Below are positions 1-9,325 of a stretch of DNA of 64,000 nt, one piece after another. The translations under genes were made by a program, and so were the position numbers. Under the pieces are notes generated by a model, which searched no databases, was not told the origin of the DNA, and saw nothing but the letters and a program-made list of their open reading frames with translations. This DNA is from Methylobacter sp. KS41 (GTDB lineage Bacteria > Pseudomonadota > Gammaproteobacteria > Methylococcales > Methylomonadaceae), in contig PHSP01000003.1 of NCBI GenBank assembly GCA_002862125.1, forward strand, positions 124,001 through 188,000, given 5' to 3'. Every line of letters starts with the position of its first letter. The stretch's first letter is position 1.

Positions 1-560
1 CCCATGCCGGATATTTTAATTACCAGTCTCGGCACTGAAATCTATTACGCCCCGCAGCTGATCGCCGACATCGCCTGGACGTACCCTATCGATCATTTGT
101 GGATGCCGCACGCGCTGCGGCGCATCTTTGCCGGGTTGCCCGGTTTGACGCCACAAGCCAAAAGCGAGCAGAGCCGGTTTAAACTTTCTTATCATTATGA
201 CAGCAATGCCGCGCCACCGATGGAAGAAATCCTTACACTACTACGCCAGCAAGAATTGCCGGCCAATCCGATATTCTCATTCGGACAGTTTTTCGACATC
301 GTCCCGGCCTGGGCTTCCAGGCCACGCCTTGCGTTACATTGCCAGGCAGTGGAATATTCCTTTGGAGCGTATCCTGGTAACGGGGGGGCGGCGCCGACGA
401 AGACATGCTTCGCGGCAATACCCTGGGAGTTGTCGTCGCCAAGCGCCACCGAGAGGGATTATCGATACTGGGCGATACCGAACACGTCTATTTTGCCGAG
501 CGGCCTCATGCCTGGGGCATATTGGAAGCCGTTGAACATTATGATTTTCTCGATCTCTAG
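1..560 (+). pseudogene. sps: Sucrose-phosphate synthase, C-terminal part, two frame breaks
   Basis: This is the C-terminal HAD-like part of a bacterial sucrose-phosphate synthase, which makes sucrose-6-phosphate from UDP-glucose and fructose-6-phosphate. The gene enters from the left edge, so the ATG at 4 is internal. Recognisable stretches are LITSLGTEIYYAP, then SRFKLSYHYD and FSFGQFFDIVPAWAS in frame 1, RYIARQWNIPLERILVTGG in frame 2, and GADEDMLRGNTLGVVVAKRH to HYDFLDL in frame 3, ending at the stop at 558-560. The first break lies near 310-325. The second lies at a run of seven G (382-388). The reading frame can be fully restored by two single-base edits, so sequencing error is as possible as real decay. 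It is followed 15 bases on by the sucrose-phosphatase gene, as in methanotroph sucrose operons. Confidence 0.8.
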
Positions 561-575
561 CGGAGCGCACAGTCT

Positions 576-1430
576 ATGAAAGAGCATATCCTGATTTGCA
601 CCGATCTTGACCGCACGCTGTTGCCGAACGGCAGACAGCCAGAATCACCCGGTGCGAGGGCTGCTTTCAGCCGTCTGGTTGCGCACCCGGAGGTGACCCT
701 GGCTTATGTCAGCGGCCGCCATCGCGAGTTGATTGAAGATGCTATCCGGGACTACGAACTGCCCTTGCCCGATTGGATCATCGGCGATGTCGGCACGACA
801 ATTTACCAGGTGCGTGCCGGGGAATGGCGGTATTGGCAGGAATGGGAACGGGACATCGGCGCGGACTGGCGAGGAATGACGGCAAACGATTTGCGGCCTT
901 TATTTACAGACCTGCAAGCGTTGCAATTACAAGAGGAAAGCAAGCAAAACCGTTATAAACTCAGCTATTACCTGCCTTTAGAAACGGATAGCAGCGCTTT
1001 GCAACGGGAGATGTCGCGGCGCCTTAACCTGGCAAGCATTGCGGCCAGCCTGATCTACAGTGTCGATCAGGCCACGTCGACGGGCCTCCTGGATGTGTTG
1101 CCGGCGCTCGCCACCAAACACCATGCCGTGGAGTTTTTAATGCAACATCAAGGCTTTGACTACAGCAACACAGTTTTTGCCGGAGACAGCGGCAACGATT
1201 TGCCGGTACTCGTCAGCCCGATTCATTCCGTATTGGTAGCCAACGCCGACTTTGAAGTCGCCGAGCAAGCTAAAACCCAAGCTTTGCAACAGGGAACATT
1301 GGCGGCATTATATCTGGCGCAAGGCGGTTTTCTGGGCATGAATGGCAATTACAGCGCAGGTATTCTTGAGGGCGTCGCCCATTATCATCCTGACGCCCGG
1401 TTTTGGATGGAGAAAGAACATGAGCAATAA
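576..1430 (+). CDS. spp: Sucrose-6-phosphate phosphatase (HAD family)
   Basis: A 284-residue soluble HAD-superfamily phosphatase that would remove the phosphate from sucrose-6-phosphate, the last step of sucrose synthesis. HAD motif I is near the N-terminus (CTDLDRTLLPNG, nucleophile Asp about residue 10). Motif II-like YVSGRH follows, and motif IV near residue 208 reads FAGDSGNDLPVL. The length and the EESKQNRYKLSYYL stretch fit the SPP family and resemble the HAD tail of the preceding synthase. It is intact although the genes on either side of the spp-fruK pair are broken. It starts 15 bases after sps and overlaps the fructokinase start by 11 bases, which implies one transcript. Confidence 0.9.
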   Translation: MKEHILICTDLDRTLLPNGRQPESPGARAAFSRLVAHPEVTLAYVSGRHRELIEDAIRDYELPLPDWIIGDVGTTIYQVRAGEWRYWQEWERDIGADWRGMTANDLRPLFTDLQALQLQEESKQNRYKLSYYLPLETDSSALQREMSRRLNLASIAASLIYSVDQATSTGLLDVLPALATKHHAVEFLMQHQGFDYSNTVFAGDSGNDLPVLVSPIHSVLVANADFEVAEQAKTQALQQGTLAALYLAQGGFLGMNGNYSAGILEGVAHYHPDARFWMEKEHEQ

Positions 1431-2304
1431 TGAGTCCCTGCATATTTTTGGTGAAGTGCTGTTTGACCACTTTCCCGGCGGCAACCGGGTTTTGGGTGGC
1501 GCACCATTCAATGTTGCATGGCACACACAGGCGTTCGGACAATCTCCCCGGCTCATCAGCAGGATTGGAGACGATCCGGCCGGACACGAAATCGCCTCGT
1601 TAATGGATGCCTGGGGAATGAGCCGTAATGCTTTACAGACAGATTGCGAGCATCCCACCGGCAGTGTCCGTGTGCTGATCCAGGACGGCGAACCGCATTA
1701 CGAAATCGTTGCGGATTGCGCCTACGACTTTATCGATGGAAAATTACTCGAGACTAAAAGCACCCAGGGAGTTTTGTATCACGGCTCGCTGGCAATCAGA
1801 AACCCGGTTGCGCACGCGGCTCTGCAAGCCGTTAAAGACCGGCATCAAGGAAAAGTTTTTATCGATGTCAATTTGCGGCCGCCTTGGTGGGACAGGGAAA
1901 CGCTGTTGCCGTTGCTTCAGGATGCGGATTGGGTCAAACTCAATGAAGCCGAACTGGCGGCACTATGTCCTGAAAGCCTTGGGGTGGAAGCTGCCATGTT
2001 GGAATTTTATCAGCTGTTTGATCTGGAAACGCTGGTGGTTACACGAGGCGAAAAAGGCGCTGTCGCTTGCGACAGCCGGATGCACTTCGTTGCCATCGAG
2101 CCTCCGGCAAGAACGACAGTGGTCGATACTGTGGGTGCGGGCGATGCTTTCGCCGCGCTGTTGCTGCTGGGGTTGAACCGGCAATGGCCTTTAGAGGAGA
2201 CCCTGGAACGGGCGCAAGAATTTGCCTGCGCAATGGTCGGCAGACGCGGCGCGACTGTCGCTGATAGAGAGTTTTATCGAGAGTTCATCGAGCGATGGGG
2301 CTAA
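1420..2304 (+). CDS. fruK: Fructokinase (PfkB/ribokinase family)
   Basis: A 294-residue PfkB-family sugar kinase, by context a fructokinase returning the fructose released from sucrose to fructose-6-phosphate. The N-terminal family signature reads GEVLFDHFPGG and VLGGAPFNVAWHTQAFG. The C-terminal anion-hole and catalytic-base motif DTVGAGDAFAALLL is around residue 240-250. ATG 1420 was chosen because MSNNESLHIFGEVLFD matches the usual short N-terminus; farther upstream starts would run deep into spp. Translationally coupled to spp. No frame damage is visible. Confidence 0.9.
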   Translation: MSNNESLHIFGEVLFDHFPGGNRVLGGAPFNVAWHTQAFGQSPRLISRIGDDPAGHEIASLMDAWGMSRNALQTDCEHPTGSVRVLIQDGEPHYEIVADCAYDFIDGKLLETKSTQGVLYHGSLAIRNPVAHAALQAVKDRHQGKVFIDVNLRPPWWDRETLLPLLQDADWVKLNEAELAALCPESLGVEAAMLEFYQLFDLETLVVTRGEKGAVACDSRMHFVAIEPPARTTVVDTVGAGDAFAALLLLGLNRQWPLEETLERAQEFACAMVGRRGATVADREFYREFIERWG

Positions 2305-2385
2305 ATGCCTCCGTTGGCGAGGATAAATGCTGAACTACACAATATTTGCCTTGCCGGAGGGGCAAAGCAAGCCTAGGATAACAGT

Positions 2386-3405
2386 ATGTGCGAACAAGTT
2401 TCCCACTCGCTTTTGAATGCCATTCTGGATGATTTAAAACCGGAAATCAGAAGACAGGATTTGCGCCATTTTTATACCCGGCTGGGCGCTAATTTTTATG
2501 CCATTTATTCGCTGTTTTTTTTACCCTCTACGGACACCGCGACGATTTTAAGCCGCAAATGCTGCGTCTGGTGGAAGCGATGGCAAAAGGCTATATCAAT
2601 CGTTCGGCGGAACTGGAAGGCGTCGACATACAGGGCGAACAGGATCATAACTGGTTTTTGTCGCAAAAATGGGTAGGGATGGCGCTTTATACCAATGGTT
2701 TTGCGGCGTTGACATACTGCGGCTCGACGCTGTCGCTTTTCTCTGGAAAAAAATCGGCGCCGCCTGCCAGAACGAGCGCAATGCGCATCTGATTCTCCAG
2801 TTGATGAAGGACTGTTGCCAGGTGACCGCGCCCGGCGTATTGTTTATCGCCGAGGCGATCGTCGCGCCGGTTGAAGTTATAAAATACTTCGGCGAAGATG
2901 CGATTATCGCCAAGGAATGTGAAATTGCTTATAACGCCACCTTGATGGCGTTGCTGTGGGACGGCATCGCTACCAAAAACACCAAATTGCTTTATCAGGG
3001 AGTCAAAAATATGCCGGCCAAACTTGAGCGGGCGACCTGGCTTAACTATGTGCGCTGCCATGATGACATCGGCTTTGGTTTTGACGACAACGATGTCCGG
3101 GCGGCAGGTTACGAGCCATTCGCGCACCGGCAATTTCTGGTTGATTATTTCAGCGGCCAGTTCGACGCTTCTCTTGCCAGGGGCATGGTCTTTATCCGTT
3201 TCAATCATCAACGTCCGTCGGAACGGGTTCTGGTGATCGCCAATTTTGATGCCAATCCCCAATATTTTGATCTGGAGGTCATCAGCGGTCGAGGCATTAA
3301 CCTTTTGGTCATTCTATCGACTTATACAGCACTAGAACATCCGCCCAGTATGATCGTCGGATCGTTTTACAGCCTTATCAATTTTATTGGTTGACGGAAA
3401 TATAA
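2386..3405 (+). pseudogene. ams: Amylosucrase remnant (two internal deletions, frameshifts)
   Basis: A GH13 amylosucrase would split sucrose and build an alpha-glucan; family members are about 630-650 residues, while only about 340 codons survive here. Visible pieces are LKPEIRRQDLRHFYTRLGANFYAIYSLFF (here split over frames), then LYGHRDDFKPQMLRL after a break at eight T (2515-2522). KWVGMALYTNGFA is then joined near 2700-2712, out of frame, to VDILRLDAVAFLWKKIG, with loss of roughly 180 residues. A long good stretch runs to FSGQFDASLARGM, which is joined in frame to RFNHQRPSERVLVIANFDA with loss of about 120-130 residues. After a further shift the native end (QPYQFYWLTEI) is read to the stop at 3403-3405. 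Two large deletions cannot be sequencing slips, so this is a real pseudogene. Confidence 0.85.
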
Positions 3406-3539
3406 GGCGGCAGTCACGGGCTTGCCTCCGGACGATGAGTTCGCCGCCCTTATGAATGCGTGGCGAAAGCCGGATTATGTGTTTCAACATCAAGACCTTA
3501 TTCGCCCCGGTGACGGGTTTTGAAACCGCCAGGAGAAAT

Positions 3540-6278
3540 ATGATCAGATTGAATAAGCATGCGAAAGCTGATCCCGAAGCCAAAGCGGAGATGGCTGATC
3601 AGCACCGGATTATGTTGTCGGAACTGGAACAACGCCTGAAATGCACCGGCGCCGGGCTGGATAGCGTTGATGCAGCCCGGCGTTTGCAGGAATACGGCGG
3701 CAACGAGCTCCATGTTCGCAAGGATACTCCGGAAATTCTCAAGTTTTTCCGCCAGTTCACCAACTTTTTTGCTCTTCTGCTCATTGCCGGTTCCGCCCTG
3801 GCTTTCTTTGCGGATTATCTGAAGGCGGGCGAAGGAAATTTCTACATCGGTGTGGCCTTGCTGGCAGTCGTGTTGCTCAATGCGTCGTTCACCTACATTC
3901 AGGAACACGAGAGCGAACGGATCATGGAAAGCTTCCGCAATATGCTGCCGCCGATGATTTCCGTGTTGCGGGATGGCCGGGTGTCGCGTATTGAAGCCAA
4001 GCTGTTAGCGCCGGGCGACGTGATGGTGCTGGAAGAGGGCGATCGCGTACCGGCCGATGGACGTTTGCTTGAAGTTAATCAGCTTAAGGTCGATCATTCC
4101 GCGCTGACTGGCGAAAGCGAGCCGCAATTGCGCAATCTGGCCTGCACGCACGATAAAATCATGGAAAGCCGCAATATGGTGTTTTCCGGAACCTTGGTCC
4201 AAAGCGGCAACGGCAAGGCTCTTGTCTACGGCACCGGAATGAACACTCAGATTGGCCGCATCGTCCAGCTCACCAAGGACACCGCGCAGGTCGAGACCCC
4301 GATCCGCAAGGAGTTGAGGCGTTTTATACATATCATTTCTGCGATTGCGATTGGCCTGGGCGTGTTATTTTTCTTGCTCAGCGTCTTATTGGGTAAGCCC
4401 TACATCGCCAGTCTTATTTTCGCCATCGGCATTATCGTCGCCAATGTGCCGGAGGGCTTATTGCCTACCGTGACGCTGGCATTGACCATGGCCTCAAGGC
4501 GGATGGCCAAAAAAAATGCTTTGATCAGAAACCTGGAAGCCGTGGAAACGCTGGGTTCGACAACGGTTATCTGCACAGACAAGACCGGCACCATCACCCA
4601 GAACCGGATGAAGGTCTCGACGCTGGTGCTCGACGGTCGCGAATGGTCTGCTTATCATGGCGGCTTAAGCCGCGCAGACGGCCTGGATGAAGCCCTAGCG
4701 GCAATTACGCTATGCAATAACGCCCGGTTGTCCGGAAAGCATTATCAGGGCGACCCGACCGAGGGCGCGCTCTTGGTTTTCGCGCAGCGGTTGAAGCCGT
4801 GTGGCGATTTGCCGATCAGTTTTCCGCGTTTGCATGAAAGCCCGTTCGACTCGGCCACCAAACGCATGATTACCATTCACAGGGGCTTGGCCGGTCAACC
4901 TAATCTTGCCTATATGAAGGGGGCGCCGGAAGTGGTGTTCAGTAAGTGCAGTCAGCGCCGGGAGCGGGGTGCATTGGTTGAGTTCGATACGACTGCCAGG
5001 CAGCTGGCCCAGGACGCCTACGAACGGCTGGCCGCCCGAGGCGAAAGGGTGCTGGCGCTGGCCTTTAAAACCACCGGAAACCTCCAGGCCAGCGAAGAAG
5101 ATTTTATCTACCTGGGTCTGGTTGGGATGCTCGATCCGCCGCGTCCGGAAATCCCGGACGCTATCGATAGGTGCCGGACAGCCGGCATCCGGGTGTTCAT
5201 GATCACCGGAGATTACCATATCACTGCCGAGTCCATAGCCAGGCAAGTAGGGCTGTACACCGGCGACGGTCAAGTCGTCATGGACGGGCAACTGGAGAAC
5301 ATGGACCAGGACGAGCTTTCGAAATTGCTGGATAGCCGTGAGCTGGTGTTTGCTCGCGCCTCACCTATGCAAAAGTTACAGATCGTCAAGGCATTGCAAC
5401 AAAAAGGCGAGGTGGTCACCGTAACCGGCGATGGCGTCAACGATGCGCCGGCGCTGAAGAATGCCGATATGGGCGTGGCAATGGGAGTGTCCGGTACTGA
5501 AGTAGCCAAGGAGGCCTCGGATATGGTGTTAATGGATGACAACTTCGCGACCATTGTCAATGCGGTGGAAGAAGGACGCACGATTTTTTCCAACATCAAG
5601 AAATTCATCGCCTATGTCCTTACCAGCAACGTGCCGGAGATATTGCCGTTTATTGCCTTTGTGGTTTTCAATGCACCGTTGGCATTGACCGTAGTGCTGA
5701 TACTCAGCATCGATCTCGGCACGGACATGTTGCCGGCCCTGGGCTTGGGACGGGAATTGTCCGAGGTGGATGTAATGAAGCTGCCGCCACGCAAGCGCGA
5801 TGAGAGGCTATTAACTTGGCCGTTGTTGAGGATGAGCTACGGCATAATCGGCATGCTTCAGGCTGCGGCGGGTTTCTTTGCTTTTTTCGTGGTGCTTGAC
5901 CGTGGCGGCTGGGTGTGGGGCTCTCCGTTACCGGAAACCGGCGTCCTTTACCGGACTGCCGTCACTTCATTTTTTGCCGCGGTAGTGATCTGTCAGGTGG
6001 CCGATGTATTGATTTGCCGCACCCGGCGGCAAAGCATCCTGTCGGCGGGCATCTTTGCCAACAAGCTGATCTGGTTGGGCATCACCATGGAACTTGGCCT
6101 CGTGGCCGCTATTTCCCATGTGCCATTATTGCAACCCTTTTTCGGAACCGCGCCGATAGGCTGGTTCGAACTATCGCTTGGGATCCCCTTCGCGCTGGTC
6201 ATTCTCCTTGGAGACGAATTCAGACGCTGGATGATCCGGCGGGGTAATCCCTTTGTGCAACGTTGGCTGACCTGGTAA
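3540..6278 (+). CDS. Cation-transporting P-type ATPase, Na,K-ATPase-like (P2C type)
   Basis: A 912-residue P-type ATPase. An N-terminal cation-ATPase domain (LSELEQRLKCTGAGLDS) is followed by FFRQFTNFFALLLIAGSALAF (TM1) and the actuator motif SALTGESEP. The TM4 ion-site sequence NVPEGLLPTVTLALTMASRR is of the Na,K/H,K-ATPase kind. The phosphorylated Asp is residue 347 in CTDKTGTITQN, and the hinge TGDGVNDAPALK begins near residue 629. Four C-terminal helices follow. ATG 3540 has AGGAG just upstream; an in-frame ATG at 3456 would add 28 residues without family-like sequence. The transported ion cannot be read from sequence. Its position behind osmolyte (sucrose) genes suggests ion balance, as an inference. 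Confidence 0.9.
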   Translation: MIRLNKHAKADPEAKAEMADQHRIMLSELEQRLKCTGAGLDSVDAARRLQEYGGNELHVRKDTPEILKFFRQFTNFFALLLIAGSALAFFADYLKAGEGNFYIGVALLAVVLLNASFTYIQEHESERIMESFRNMLPPMISVLRDGRVSRIEAKLLAPGDVMVLEEGDRVPADGRLLEVNQLKVDHSALTGESEPQLRNLACTHDKIMESRNMVFSGTLVQSGNGKALVYGTGMNTQIGRIVQLTKDTAQVETPIRKELRRFIHIISAIAIGLGVLFFLLSVLLGKPYIASLIFAIGIIVANVPEGLLPTVTLALTMASRRMAKKNALIRNLEAVETLGSTTVICTDKTGTITQNRMKVSTLVLDGREWSAYHGGLSRADGLDEALAAITLCNNARLSGKHYQGDPTEGALLVFAQRLKPCGDLPISFPRLHESPFDSATKRMITIHRGLAGQPNLAYMKGAPEVVFSKCSQRRERGALVEFDTTARQLAQDAYERLAARGERVLALAFKTTGNLQASEEDFIYLGLVGMLDPPRPEIPDAIDRCRTAGIRVFMITGDYHITAESIARQVGLYTGDGQVVMDGQLENMDQDELSKLLDSRELVFARASPMQKLQIVKALQQKGEVVTVTGDGVNDAPALKNADMGVAMGVSGTEVAKEASDMVLMDDNFATIVNAVEEGRTIFSNIKKFIAYVLTSNVPEILPFIAFVVFNAPLALTVVLILSIDLGTDMLPALGLGRELSEVDVMKLPPRKRDERLLTWPLLRMSYGIIGMLQAAAGFFAFFVVLDRGGWVWGSPLPETGVLYRTAVTSFFAAVVICQVADVLICRTRRQSILSAGIFANKLIWLGITMELGLVAAISHVPLLQPFFGTAPIGWFELSLGIPFALVILLGDEFRRWMIRRGNPFVQRWLTW

Positions 6279-6527
6279 TATGCAGAAGTCTTTATGCAAT
6301 TTTAACCGCTAATTTCCTCAATATAGATAAAGAGTACCCAACGTTTTTGGGCATTGCGCAAGTGCTCAGGTATTCACCTTTGATAATTGACTTCAGCGTA
6401 CAATTTTTTCCCTTTTCGCCCAAGTTATTCCGCAGGGTTAATTTTAAACGCACATAAATTTGGCTAGAGGGTTGAGTAGATGTAACAATATCCAGCCGTT
6501 CTTAGTAGTAAGATTTAAAACCATATT

Positions 6528-7100
6528 GTGATTGACCAAATAAATGCTATTTTGCCGCAGACTCAATGCAGACAATGCGGCTTTCAGGGTTGCCGTCCTT
6601 ACGCTGAAGCTATCGCATCCGGAGCGGCGGACATTAATCAATGCCCGCCCGGCGGTAACGAGGGAATTATCGAGTTGAGCCGTTTATTAGGTGTTAGCCC
6701 TAAACCGCTTAATCCCCAATTCGGCCGGCATAAACTCAAAAGTGTTGCTTTCATTATTGAAAAAGACTGTATCGGTTGCGTTAAATGTATCGCCGCCTGT
6801 CCTGTTGACGCGATTCTGGGAGCGGCAAAGTTTATGCACACGGTTATCGCTTCGGAGTGCACTGGCTGTGAGCTTTGCGTTGCGCCTTGTCCGGTAGACT
6901 GTATTGTCATGAAGCCATTGCCTATGGATAAAGATCAGCCGCTTGCCCAGGCGCAGAAATACGCCCGTGCGCAACAGGCAAAGCGGCGCTATGATGCCCG
7001 CTGTTTACGCAAAGAAAAAGAAAACTTGGAAAAAGCCGGGCGTGCGAAACGAAAAATAGCAGAATTAATAAAGCTGAAATCAGAAAGTTCGCAACAATAA
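6528..7100 (+). CDS. RnfB-like ferredoxin, stand-alone
   Basis: A 190-residue iron-sulfur protein. Residues about 10-50 form the RnfB-type [4Fe-4S] domain ([15 protein letters not shown], later QCPPGG). Two bacterial ferredoxin repeats follow: [16 protein letters not shown] and [16 protein letters not shown]. The C-terminal 60 residues are Lys/Ala/Arg rich and look helical. There is no N-terminal membrane segment as in gamma-proteobacterial RnfB/RsxB, and no rnfA, C, D, G or E gene adjoins, so it is probably a soluble electron carrier like the stand-alone RnfB homologues of beta-proteobacteria. The start is GTG at 6528; no strong ribosome-binding site is visible. Confidence 0.85.
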   Translation: MIDQINAILPQTQCRQCGFQGCRPYAEAIASGAADINQCPPGGNEGIIELSRLLGVSPKPLNPQFGRHKLKSVAFIIEKDCIGCVKCIAACPVDAILGAAKFMHTVIASECTGCELCVAPCPVDCIVMKPLPMDKDQPLAQAQKYARAQQAKRRYDARCLRKEKENLEKAGRAKRKIAELIKLKSESSQQ

Positions 7101-7346
7101 TTACAGCCTTTATGCATCAGCCAAAATTACTCTTGCGGGCTAGCAACTGCGCATCAATAACCAAATGTGACAGGTTTAAAATTTTAACTGATAATGCGGT
7201 AATGCCAAATGAGAGCCGGCGAAGGTAATAAAAGGGCTTCAAAACCATCCCGAGCTGATCGACTTTTCTTCGCTTGTATAGTACTCTGCGCCGCTAAATC
7301 CCTGTTCAATTTTCAAAACGGCCCCCTACACCCCCAGAGATCACCA

Positions 7347-8336
7347 ATGAAAATCGTTGCACTTATATTCGCCTTTTTGCTGCAATCATGCAGCGCAAAT
7401 CTAACGCCCTCTACGACCCAGGCGGCTGCTCCACAGGCGAATACTCCAGCGCCCTCATGGCCGGCAGGTCTTCCCGTCTATGATCACATCGTGATCGTGA
7501 TAGAGGAAAACAAGAACTATGATGAAATCATAGGAAATCCGGCTGCGCCCTATATCAACGGCGCTTTAAAAGCGGAAGGGGCAAGCCTCACCCAGATGTA
7601 TGGAGAAGAACATCACAGTCAGGGAAATTACTTCTGGCTGTTTTCGGGCAGCAACCAGAACGTTGGATTTACAGACGATATACCTCAGAAACCTATTGCG
7701 GCAAGTAACTTGGGTGAACAATTAATCCGCTCTGGCCTTTCCTTTAAAGGCTATTCAGAAGATCTGCCGGTGATCGGCTCTCGGGTATCCAACTCCGGTC
7801 TTTACGCCCGCAAACACGTTCCTTGGATCAGCTTCAGCAATGTCCCGAAAGGCCCGGAAGTTTCGGCTTCGTCAAATCTGAGATTGGTGGATTTTCCCAG
7901 TGATTACAACTCTCTTCCTACCATTTCCATTGTGGTCCCCAATCTTGTCAATGATATGCACAATGGTCCCTTTCCGGATAATGTCATGGCTGGGGACAAG
8001 TGGCTGAGGGAACGCCTGAACGCTTATTACAACTGGGCCAAGGAGCATAACAGCTTGCTTATCCTCACCTTTGATGAGAACGATAAGAAAGGAGTGACAG
8101 GCTTGACCAATCCGGCCGATCTGGAACAAGAGGGAAGGAACCGGATCGTTACGATTCTTGCCGGCGCGCATATAAAGCATGGCGATTACCCTGAATATAA
8201 GGGCGTCACCCATGTTAATCTTTTGCGCACATTGGAAGCGATGTACAAGCTGAATAAGTCGGGAGCTCAACAGCAGAACGCGCTAAAGAGCGGCATAACC
8301 GATGACTTCATTATCACCGATGTATTTACCCGCTGA
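7347..8336 (+). CDS. Acid phosphatase/phosphoesterase-family lipoprotein
   Basis: A 329-residue exported protein of the phosphoesterase family PF04185 (acid phosphatase and phospholipase C relatives). ATG 7347 gives a clean signal sequence MKIVALIFAFLLQSCS with a lipobox-like LLQSC, followed by an Ala/Pro/Thr-rich linker. The core opens with YDHIVIVIEENKNYDEIIGN, carries EEHHSQGNYFWLFSGSNQ and NDMHNGPFPD, and ends with LILTFDENDKKGV and GVTHVNLLRTLEAMY. These are the family metal-site regions. A longer reading from 7209 would bury the signal peptide. It is monocistronic and could scavenge phosphate in the periplasm; the substrate is unknown. Confidence 0.85.
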   Translation: MKIVALIFAFLLQSCSANLTPSTTQAAAPQANTPAPSWPAGLPVYDHIVIVIEENKNYDEIIGNPAAPYINGALKAEGASLTQMYGEEHHSQGNYFWLFSGSNQNVGFTDDIPQKPIAASNLGEQLIRSGLSFKGYSEDLPVIGSRVSNSGLYARKHVPWISFSNVPKGPEVSASSNLRLVDFPSDYNSLPTISIVVPNLVNDMHNGPFPDNVMAGDKWLRERLNAYYNWAKEHNSLLILTFDENDKKGVTGLTNPADLEQEGRNRIVTILAGAHIKHGDYPEYKGVTHVNLLRTLEAMYKLNKSGAQQQNALKSGITDDFIITDVFTR

Positions 8337-8632
8337 CAACGGCCACTGCCGGAAGCTTGGAATCAGACTTATGGACTCAACAGAATGACAATTCCAGGTA
8401 GCATAGGCCGTCTTAATCCGGCAAAAACGCAAGTTATCCCGCGCCAAAACTTCTGAAACAGCATCATCTGAAATTGGAAAAATTTGCGTTATCAGTGATA
8501 GCTTTGGCCGGGAATCCGGTTCGCCTTTGAGTTTAGTTTGGTTCAACAGGTCTAAACGCTTTCGATGTTAGTGAAGGTGCGTTAAAATTTCCTTGCACCG
8601 TCATCATAACCATTGATTCGTGGAGATATACA

Positions 8633-9106
8633 ATGATCAATCAATCAACTATCGAGTATCTGTCGGCCCATGAGTTTTTCTCCGGGCTCAGCGATGACAT
8701 TCTGAAATTCCTGTGTGAGTGTTCGAGCCGGCGCGAGATTAAAGAAGGGCAGATTTTGTTCCGGCAGGGCGAAAACGCGGACAAATTCTACGTGATTCTC
8801 AATGGGTGCATTTCCATTCAAATGCCGGCGATAATGGGTCCGGCCATGGAAATCCAGAGTGTGGGTAAGGATCAGGTGTTGGGGTGGTCTTGGCTGATAT
8901 CACCTTATAAATGGAGTTTTCAAACCAGAGCCGAAGTAGATACGGAATTGCTCGAGTTTGACGGGACCGCCTTGCTTGCGCATTGTGAACAGGAACCGAA
9001 ATTCGGCTATGAACTGTTCAAGAAATTCGCAGGATTGATGTCTGAACGTCTAAGCGTGGCACGCCAGAAGATGATGGATGAATGGAATCCGGCCGGGTTC
9101 GCTTAA
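8633..9106 (+). CDS. Cyclic-nucleotide-binding domain protein without DNA-binding domain
   Basis: A 157-residue protein consisting of a single Crp-like cNMP-binding domain: HEFFSGLSDDILKFLCECSS, then EGQILFRQGENADKFYVILNGCISI, and a shortened phosphate-binding-cassette region (GKDQVLGWSWLISPYKWSFQTRAEVDTELLEFDG). It stops after the long C-helix (FGYELFKKFAGLMSERLSVARQKMMDEW) with no winged helix. It therefore cannot act as a Crp-type regulator by itself; it may sense a ligand for a partner. GGAG lies upstream of the ATG. Next gene downstream on the same strand is the amidoligase-like protein, 219 bases away. Confidence 0.85.
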   Translation: MINQSTIEYLSAHEFFSGLSDDILKFLCECSSRREIKEGQILFRQGENADKFYVILNGCISIQMPAIMGPAMEIQSVGKDQVLGWSWLISPYKWSFQTRAEVDTELLEFDGTALLAHCEQEPKFGYELFKKFAGLMSERLSVARQKMMDEWNPAGFA

Positions 9107-9325
9107 TACCGCATCAGGATGGTTATGCCGTTTGATAGTCCTTATGGGATTGCTATTAAAATTAATGAAACTTTCAAATGGCGAAAAATTAAATAGTTCT
9201 GTAGGATTCGCTGTTTGTTTATCGCCCTGAAAATGAAGAATATGCGCTCTATGAGGTCTCAACACGTTATCTATTTTCAACTGATTTAATTCGATCTATT
9301 ATTCTTCACGCACCTTACATAAGAA

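Noticed and set aside
3456-3539. Upstream ATG 3456 as start of the P-type ATPase
   Set aside because: The added 28 residues have no family-like sequence, while ATG 3540 has AGGAG at good spacing.
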